From NCBI GenBank assembly GCA_009733775.1, contig WOGZ01000004.1:124001-188000 (forward strand): a stretch of DNA of 64,000 nucleotides, written 5' to 3'. The stretch comes from Alectoria sarmentosa. Taxonomy: Eukaryota; Ascomycota; Lecanoromycetes; Lecanorales; Parmeliaceae. This document shows, piece by piece, positions 58,610 through 64,000 of this stretch. The notes under the pieces were generated by a model. That model saw nothing but the letters and a program-made list of their open reading frames with translations. It searched no databases and had not been told where the DNA came from. A program made the translations under genes and the position numbers. Position 1 is the stretch's first letter. Each line of letters opens with the position of its first letter.

Positions 58610-59431
58610 TCACCTGCAGGGACTCCTTAACTGCCAAGGTCTTTGGAACCCTTTGAGTGTGCGATTAGCCTCTTTCCCCACTTCTCGCCATAATTTTCTG
58701 GGTAAAGATTCATGTCTGGACAGCCCTCCAATCCAAGCCTGATTATTCGCCCGTTGAAAGGGGGCGCAATTCCGACTATACATTAGAAAAAAGACGTCTG
58801 TCATTTCATACAGCGTGGCTTCCAAAGATTCTTGTATGATTCCGAGGGTCCAAGGTCCATTAATAAAGGGTTTCACGGCCTCTATCAGGGCACAAGGCCC
58901 CCGTTCAACATCTGAGATCAAGGTGGTTTTGCTTTCCAGCTTCCCCCTTGAAACTTTTGACCACCTAAATATCAAACAATTGCCTAGGAGCCCGCGGAAG
59001 ATTATTTTACCAAGGATGCGGGAGATGCGCCCAAGATCGAAGTGCTGATTGATTTGCTTTTGTCGAACATTGCGGGGCGATGACCAGGTACCCCACTTTC
59101 GGAGCTCGACGGCTTCGGCTGCCCCGAGATCCGTATGGTATAGCTTCGTCTCTTGGGTAGCAAAGTGTTTCTTGGTAGAGGACATGACTAGTGGATAAGG
59201 AGAGTTGAAGCTGAGCCCTAGTTTAGCGAATGGGATTCGATACACAAGCCCACGACATATGCTGGACGACGTTGACTTCCTAGCACGGTCAACGCCTTGA
59301 GCTGTAGAGTCAAGATGAGGAACCACAAGGGGCCCTAACGCCCGACAAGTGATTATAGAGGAAGAGACTTTCCGAAAACAGAAGAGAAAGGGCGGTGACA
59401 TTGCAGAACAGTCTTGCTTTCTCGCGTACAA
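58610..59431 (-). pseudogene. SprT-like metalloprotease-family protein with lost zinc motif
   Basis: An open frame with protein-like sequence from about residue 80 on (ISRILGKIIFRGLLGNCLIF, ALIEAVKPFINGPWTLGI, SLEATLYEMTDVFFLMYSR, VGKEANRTLKGFQRPWQL). The final blocks resemble fungal SprT-like proteins, where xxLHEMxHxFxxxYxC is followed by a GHG-like turn and then EANRHLxG. Here the zinc motif HExxH reads YExxD: both histidines are replaced while Glu is kept, and the downstream Cys residues are mostly missing. It may be a recently inactivated copy whose frame is still open, or a diverged non-catalytic relative. The first 60-80 residues look non-coding, so the true start may be the ATG at about 59185 (MSSTKKHFATQ). 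Confidence 0.4.
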
Positions 59432-60066
59432 AGCAATACGAGATCGACGAAGTTATATTGCAGAGATTAGGCTGATGCTGAAGCTGAGACTGTGTGGAAG
59501 ACTCTGCCCATCTAAAGAGACAGGAGGCTCCAGTCCAAGTGGACAAAGATATACATCACCAGTGACTCCGAAAACGGCATTCTTGGGGCCTCTTTTGTTG
59601 GTAAAATCTCCTCCCGGACGAAATAGAATTTACAAGAGCTGGATGTTTAGGAGTTCGTGAAGGGGTGAAATCAGCATCATTTCCATGTGTCCTTGGTTGA
59701 AAGCTAGGAGCAACGTCCATGGTTGGTAAGACTGCGCTCAAGCCTAGAAAGCAAGTTCACATACGAGACAGAACCATCGGAATGGCGACGAGAGACGCTA
59801 AAGAACCACAGGGTTGAAGGAAACGTAGTGGCTCACCGATGAAAGAAATGGGAGAAAAATTTAGAAGCATCATACGAGTAACTCGAGGCTTCCCCACACT
59901 TGAACCGGCGCTAGTGTCCCAACTACGCGACTACTTATAGGCGTGTAAACATTACTTAGATTTTGGATTCTGGAGTAATGTCCAGCTTTCACTACCTGAG
60001 TCCAATCTTGAGGGTCACAAGTCACTACCAAGCTTTCTACCAGCATCTGACAATACTCCGAATACA
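59432..60066. other. Intergenic stretch upstream of nnf1
   Basis: About 0.6 kb that should contain the nnf1 promoter. No gene or repeat supported. Confidence 0.4.
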
Positions 60067-60858
60067 ATGGCGATAACCACAACCGACAATCGCTCCCCTT
60101 CCCCCGCTCCACCCCCTCCCTCCACCCAAACCCCCGGTCCCCGCGCCACGGCTCTCAACAACATGTTCACCGCGGCTCTAACGCACACAGTGCATACTTG
60201 TTCTTACGCCAACTTCGCCGCCTGTTTCCCAACATCCGCCAAATACGCGCCAGCGGTTTTAAATAATGTGTGGAGACAGATTGTTGGACAGGTAGAGGAT
60301 AAGGCGAAGCGAGAATTTGAGGAAATCTTGGTCGAGAAGGATGTAGTCGGGGGATTGAATGAATTAGAGAGGTTGGTGGGAACTGCAAAGGCGAGGAGAG
60401 AAGGGGGAGGTGAGGGAATGTTGCCGAATGAGCCGTGAGTACATTTTGGTCTATTCTCCTGGAGGGAAGGTCTGCATATTGCTTAAGAATGAGAGACTTT
60501 GAGTAGAGCAACTGTGAGGGCTTAGGCTAACTTGCAGCTATGTTTGAATCGTAGACCACACATGCTGCCTCCACAATCCCTCTACCTGGCCCACCTGGCA
60601 CCTTACCTTGCCTCTACACAATCGCAACTTGAGACCGAGCTACAGTCAGCACAAGCTGACAACGAACAATTGGCGAAGGGTGTAGAAAGACAGAGAGACG
60701 AAGTAGAGCGACTGGTCGGCGGTCTGGAAGCAGTGATTTCAGACCTGGAGGGTGCGAATGGTGCCATGAGTGATGTTGTTGAGGGCAGCGAATTAAGAAA
60801 AGAGGCAATGGAAATAGACGGCGAGCTTGGGGGGAGGGCGAGAGGAAGCCGGTTATGA
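60067..60858 (+). CDS. nnf1: MIND/MIS12 kinetochore complex subunit Nnf1
   Basis: Two exons, 60067-60434 and 60555-60858, with a 120-base intron, give 223 residues. The Nnf1 core is clear: PGPRATALNNMFTAALTHTV, SYANFAACFPTSAKYAPAVL, VWRQIVGQVEDKAKREFEEI. After the splice, PPHMLPPQSLYLAHLAPYLA leads into a coiled coil (LETELQSAQADNEQLAKGVE, VERLVGGLEAVISDLEG). The MIND complex (Mtw1, Nnf1, Nsl1, Dsn1) links centromeric chromatin to the Ndc80 microtubule-binding complex. The acceptor at 60553-60554 (AATCGTAG) is chosen because it keeps frame; a nearer CAG at 60538 does not. The N-terminal Pro-rich leader is typical of Pezizomycotina orthologues. Confidence 0.88.
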
Positions 60859-60999
60859 ATGGACCGCTTGCTAGGCTTGAAAGATACCGGGCAAGGTGTC
60901 TGGAGTCATGCTGTGTTCCATGCTGGAAGGGGCCCCAGTTAGCAGCAAGTCTCTATTTATTTTCGTGTGATTAATGATGATCTTTTTATATCCAGCATA

Positions 61000-62704
61000 T
61001 CATGAGAACATGTTTCCAATTTTCTGCAAGCTTCCCGCGCCTAGTAAGCCGTCATCTCTCATCTCCTCCACGATTGACTCTACAAGATCTCTTTGAGTCT
61101 TTACCAAGAACAAAAGCCTTTCTGTATCACCCGCCAGTCCTGCCGCAATCGACTGTTTGACTTCTACTTCGTTCTGCTCTTCTTCGGTAACCACGTCCCT
61201 CTTTGCTAGATTTGCTGCACCACGGAAGTATACTTCCGCATTCTTGAGCAATGTCTGAGCACTCTTGATGGCGAGATCATATTTCAGCGGCGCTTCACCC
61301 AGTTGCAACCGCAGTAGCTCGCAATCTCCTCGTCGAAGGTGTATGCGTAGAAGGTTCTGGGCACCAGGTAGCTTCGAAGCAGCCGTGAGGCTATCAAGCG
61401 CTCTGGTTATATGCTTCCAGCATATGCTGCTTGATTGAGCCATCTCAGTGGGCTGTGCTTGTTGAAGGGCGGCTTGAACACTCGCGTTGAACGCCAGTTC
61501 TGCGTCTGCCTTGTCGCAAAGACTCCGAGGATCATTGGAAAGGTCGAGATCCTGACTAGTGAATACAGCGTGAAGTTCGTTCTCATAGGTGGGCAGATCA
61601 AGTCGTCCGCATCGGAAGGCTGCGTCAGATAGTGCGCATGTAAATCTTGCCTGTGCAAGCGCAGTTTCGTTGTGACGACTCGATCCATCGACATAGAGTA
61701 ATACCTTGTCTTTCAGCGTGGTGTAATAATAGTCTTCCACCCATGCAAGACCAGTGTGAGAACACCCCAGAGCACAAATCGCTGTGAGGGTATCTACTTG
61801 TGCGATGGTAGTATCAAGGAGTGCATCTTTCGTGACGAACTCTTCGATGGAAGCCCAGACTTCTTCTTCCGACGCATTGGATGCAGCACTGTTGATGCTA
61901 TCTGTGCTGGAACTGTCAGCATCAGGAGGCGCCTGTGCATGTTGTGTGCTTTTTTCTTGATCTTCAGTAAGCTTAAATTCTTGGACGGTGAGACATCGTT
62001 GAAAGAGCTCTAACGACTCCTGAAATAGGCGCAGTGCCTCGTCTTGGGGAGATCTTGACGGGTTCTCGCCTTCGCTGATTGCTTCAGCAAGACTTGTCAT
62101 TACCTGGGCCGTATTGCTACTAACGTTAGCGCTGGTGAACCTTGATATTTAAGGAACGCCTACAAGAGAAGATCAGCATTATCTTGATCGATTGTCAGTG
62201 CTAGCCTGTGAGAATCGAGAGTTGTTTGCAAAAGCTCAATTAGGGGAGTCGGCAAATGCTCGATTAATCGAGGTTGCTGAGCAACTTCATACTGTAGCCG
62301 AGCCCTGATGACCTTGAGTGACACTCACACCATGAAGAGGCCTGCGGCTCACTTGTTGTATGAGAGGTCAAAAGACAAAGGAAACTTCCTCAGTCCGGCA
62401 TCGTACGCATCGACCGCACGGACGAAGAACCTCAAAGACTTGGCAGCATCTCCAGCCCGCCATTTCTCTCCAGCTTCTTCGAAATCGACACCAACTGCCC
62501 GGGAATTGGCTTGATATCGGCTCAAGGTTACATCCTCGGGTTCACTTACCTGCAAGAAATTCGTTGGCATCCACGGGGACCTGCAACTAGCATCAATAAT
62601 CAAAAGCCACAGGTTCCTATTCAGCGTTTTGGCAATCTGCGGACCTCACTTTTTTTCTTTCCCGCCTGCTTTTTGGCACTCAGCAGTTGCTTATGCTTCG
62701 GCAT
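61000..62704 (-). CDS. TPR-type helical repeat protein, conserved in fungi
   Basis: Five exons: 62650-62704, 62550-62580, 62353-62494, 62164-62304, 61000-62119. The last four link with GT-AG introns and correct phase. The assembled protein reads MPKHKQLLSAKKQAGKKK, VDANEFLA, VGVDFEEAGEKWRAGDAAKS followed by LRFFVRAVDAYDAGLRKFP, NKARLQYEVAQQPRLIEHLP, then a long helical body ending LGAGSLQKIGNMFS. FxxAGxKWxxGDAxKSxRFFxRA is TPR-like. I know this layout as a conserved fungal TPR protein without an assigned role. The first intron does not keep frame: exon 1 ends after a run of seven A at phase 1, while exon 2 needs phase 0. One A fewer would repair it, so this may be a homopolymer error or a real lesion. 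Confidence 0.72.
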
Positions 62705-63622
62705 TGTTGGACCGTTCAATCACCGAGCTGGTCAAAATGTCAATGCTCCGAATTTACAAGATATGTGCGCATGAATCCTTTGTCTCTGGCTATACCATAC
62801 TATACCATACCTGCATGATATGCGGCCGTCCAAAGCACATGAGCGACTCGACGGGCGATAATGAGATAGCAGTGTATCCTGATTGGATAGAGATCTTCAA
62901 TCCTCCGCGCCGTACGGCTACCTCCAACTCGATCCCTAAAAATATCCCTGCTGCCACGTGCTTATTCCACCCTAGACTATTAGCGCCTCACTGCCCCTGG
63001 CGCGCAGCTGGTGGGTGACTGGTGTCGCGAGAGTCTCCAAGACACTCAGTAAGGCAACAGTTCTGGAATACCTTAGGAGAAGGGGCTCACTTGGTCAATT
63101 CTCTTTTATGTAGGTGCATGGCTCATGTACTTAGAGCAACGGATAAGTCTAGAAATAAGGTGCGTAAGACTAGATGACGGAGAGTGACGGATGTGTAAGA
63201 ACTATGCGTTTTTTGGCCGTACAAATGGGCCATGGCCAAGCAGCACAGCAGACTTTGTGGCGATTGCGAAACCTGGCTGATTTCTGCACACTTATAATAC
63301 CACCCTGTTCCCCCCCCCCACACCCAACAACCTTTCTCTCCCCGGAAACATAATTTATTACAGTATCCACCAATTTCGCCCATCTCATACTCTACCCTGG
63401 GTCCCTGATTGCTCATCAACCTCGGTGACGACCAGAGTTACATCGTTCCTCCGAATAAGCCTCAGCAAATCCTGGATCGACGTCACCACCAGCGTTTACA
63501 TCTCACCGATCCTAGTCAGACCTCTGTTTCAGTGCGCTGATCCTCGGCTCCAAACCCCAAGCTTTCAATTGCTCTATATTCGACTTAAGATCCATCACCC
63601 CCTCCCAACCTTTTTCACAAAA
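62705..63622. other. Divergent promoter region
   Basis: 0.9 kb between divergent genes. It includes a direct repeat ctataccata ctataccata (about 62798-62818) and a run of about ten C near 63310. Pyrimidine-rich sequence precedes the start codon at 63623. No gene seen. Confidence 0.4.
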
Positions 63623-64000
63623 ATGGGTCGTCGTTCCGTTGAGTCTGCAAGACCAATAATGGCACCGAGTGTAAGCCAGCTGTCTCTTCCCGTCCGAACA
63701 CCTGTCCCACTCAATTCGCATCCAAGACAGAAAAAAAATACACAAATATTCCACGTTCTGTCATCATGAACAATGCATATCAGCTAACAGGGATTCTTGA
63801 CAGGTCGCATCCAAGCGAACGTCCAAACGGTTCTCCACCTTCAGCGGGGTTCCCTCTCTCGCATCCTCCGATAATACCACACACACCAACGCATCATCAT
63901 CCAACGGCGATCCGCGGATGCAGGAGATCAAGGAGTGGACACAAGGCTTTGACCGCCTGGAGCAAAAACGTCTACAGCAGCAACGATACCAACCTACACC
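63623..64000 (+). CDS. Unrecognised fungal protein, 5' part only
   Basis: Exon 1 (63623-63670, MGRRSVESARPIMAPS) is joined by a GT-AG intron of 133 bases to an exon starting at 63804 (VASKRTSKRFSTFSGVPSLA, ASSSNGDPRMQEIKEWTQGF, DRLEQKRLQQQRYQP) that continues past the right edge. The visible part is basic and Ser-rich, then becomes helical with Gln/Arg repeats. No family can be named from this fragment. Codon use and splice phase (0) support it being a real gene. Confidence 0.6.

Noticed and set aside
1..64000. CRISPR arrays, bacterial operons or intact transposons
   Set aside because: No regularly spaced repeats, no transposase or reverse transcriptase motifs, and spliced eukaryotic genes throughout.

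Overview
The window is nuclear DNA of a filamentous ascomycete (Pezizomycotina). Genes are spliced with short introns of about 45-75 bases, many with a CTAAC- or CTGAC-like branch site just before the acceptor. The recognisable proteins are typical of this group: separase, AcrB, Afi1, UstYa-type oxidase, fungal rhodopsin-like 7TM proteins and a GT92 enzyme. The genus cannot be read from the sequence. Gene models below were joined by hand from splice signals and reading-frame continuity.

Region 1 (1-9.6 kb) is conserved and dense: the 5' part of an S-formylglutathione hydrolase gene, a complete separase gene, a divergent mitochondrial membrane protein of DUF5321 type, and mitochondrial ribosomal protein bL31m. 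Region 2 (9.6-17 kb) is gene-poor and accessory. It holds a decayed STAND/NACHT-type gene remnant and a rhodopsin-like membrane protein with very small exons. Region 3 (17-22 kb) has a flavin reductase-like protein, a small basic protein, a frameshifted F-box-like remnant, and the DENN-type protein Afi1.

Region 4 (22-33.6 kb) looks like a small accessory or secondary-metabolism island between conserved genes. It contains an O-methyltransferase, a small secreted peptide, a UstYa-family (DUF3328) oxidase, a second rhodopsin-like protein and a cytochrome P450. AT-rich, gene-free tracts flank the P450. UstYa proteins act in fungal RiPP pathways, so a peptide-derived product is possible, but this is inference.

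Region 5 (33.6-64 kb) is again mostly conserved. In order it has a myosin regulatory light chain, a Ser/Pro-rich zinc-binding protein, AcrB, a large plasma-membrane-type glycoprotein, a thioesterase-like gene with an abnormal splice boundary, a cytochrome b561 protein with a long low-complexity tail, a GT92 glycosyltransferase, a four-TM MARVEL-like protein, the FACT subunit Pob3 (with a GC-AG intron), an unrecognised gene, a probable dead SprT-like protein, kinetochore protein Nnf1, a TPR-type protein, and the first exons of a gene running off the right edge.

No rRNA, convincing tRNA, CRISPR array or intact transposon was seen.
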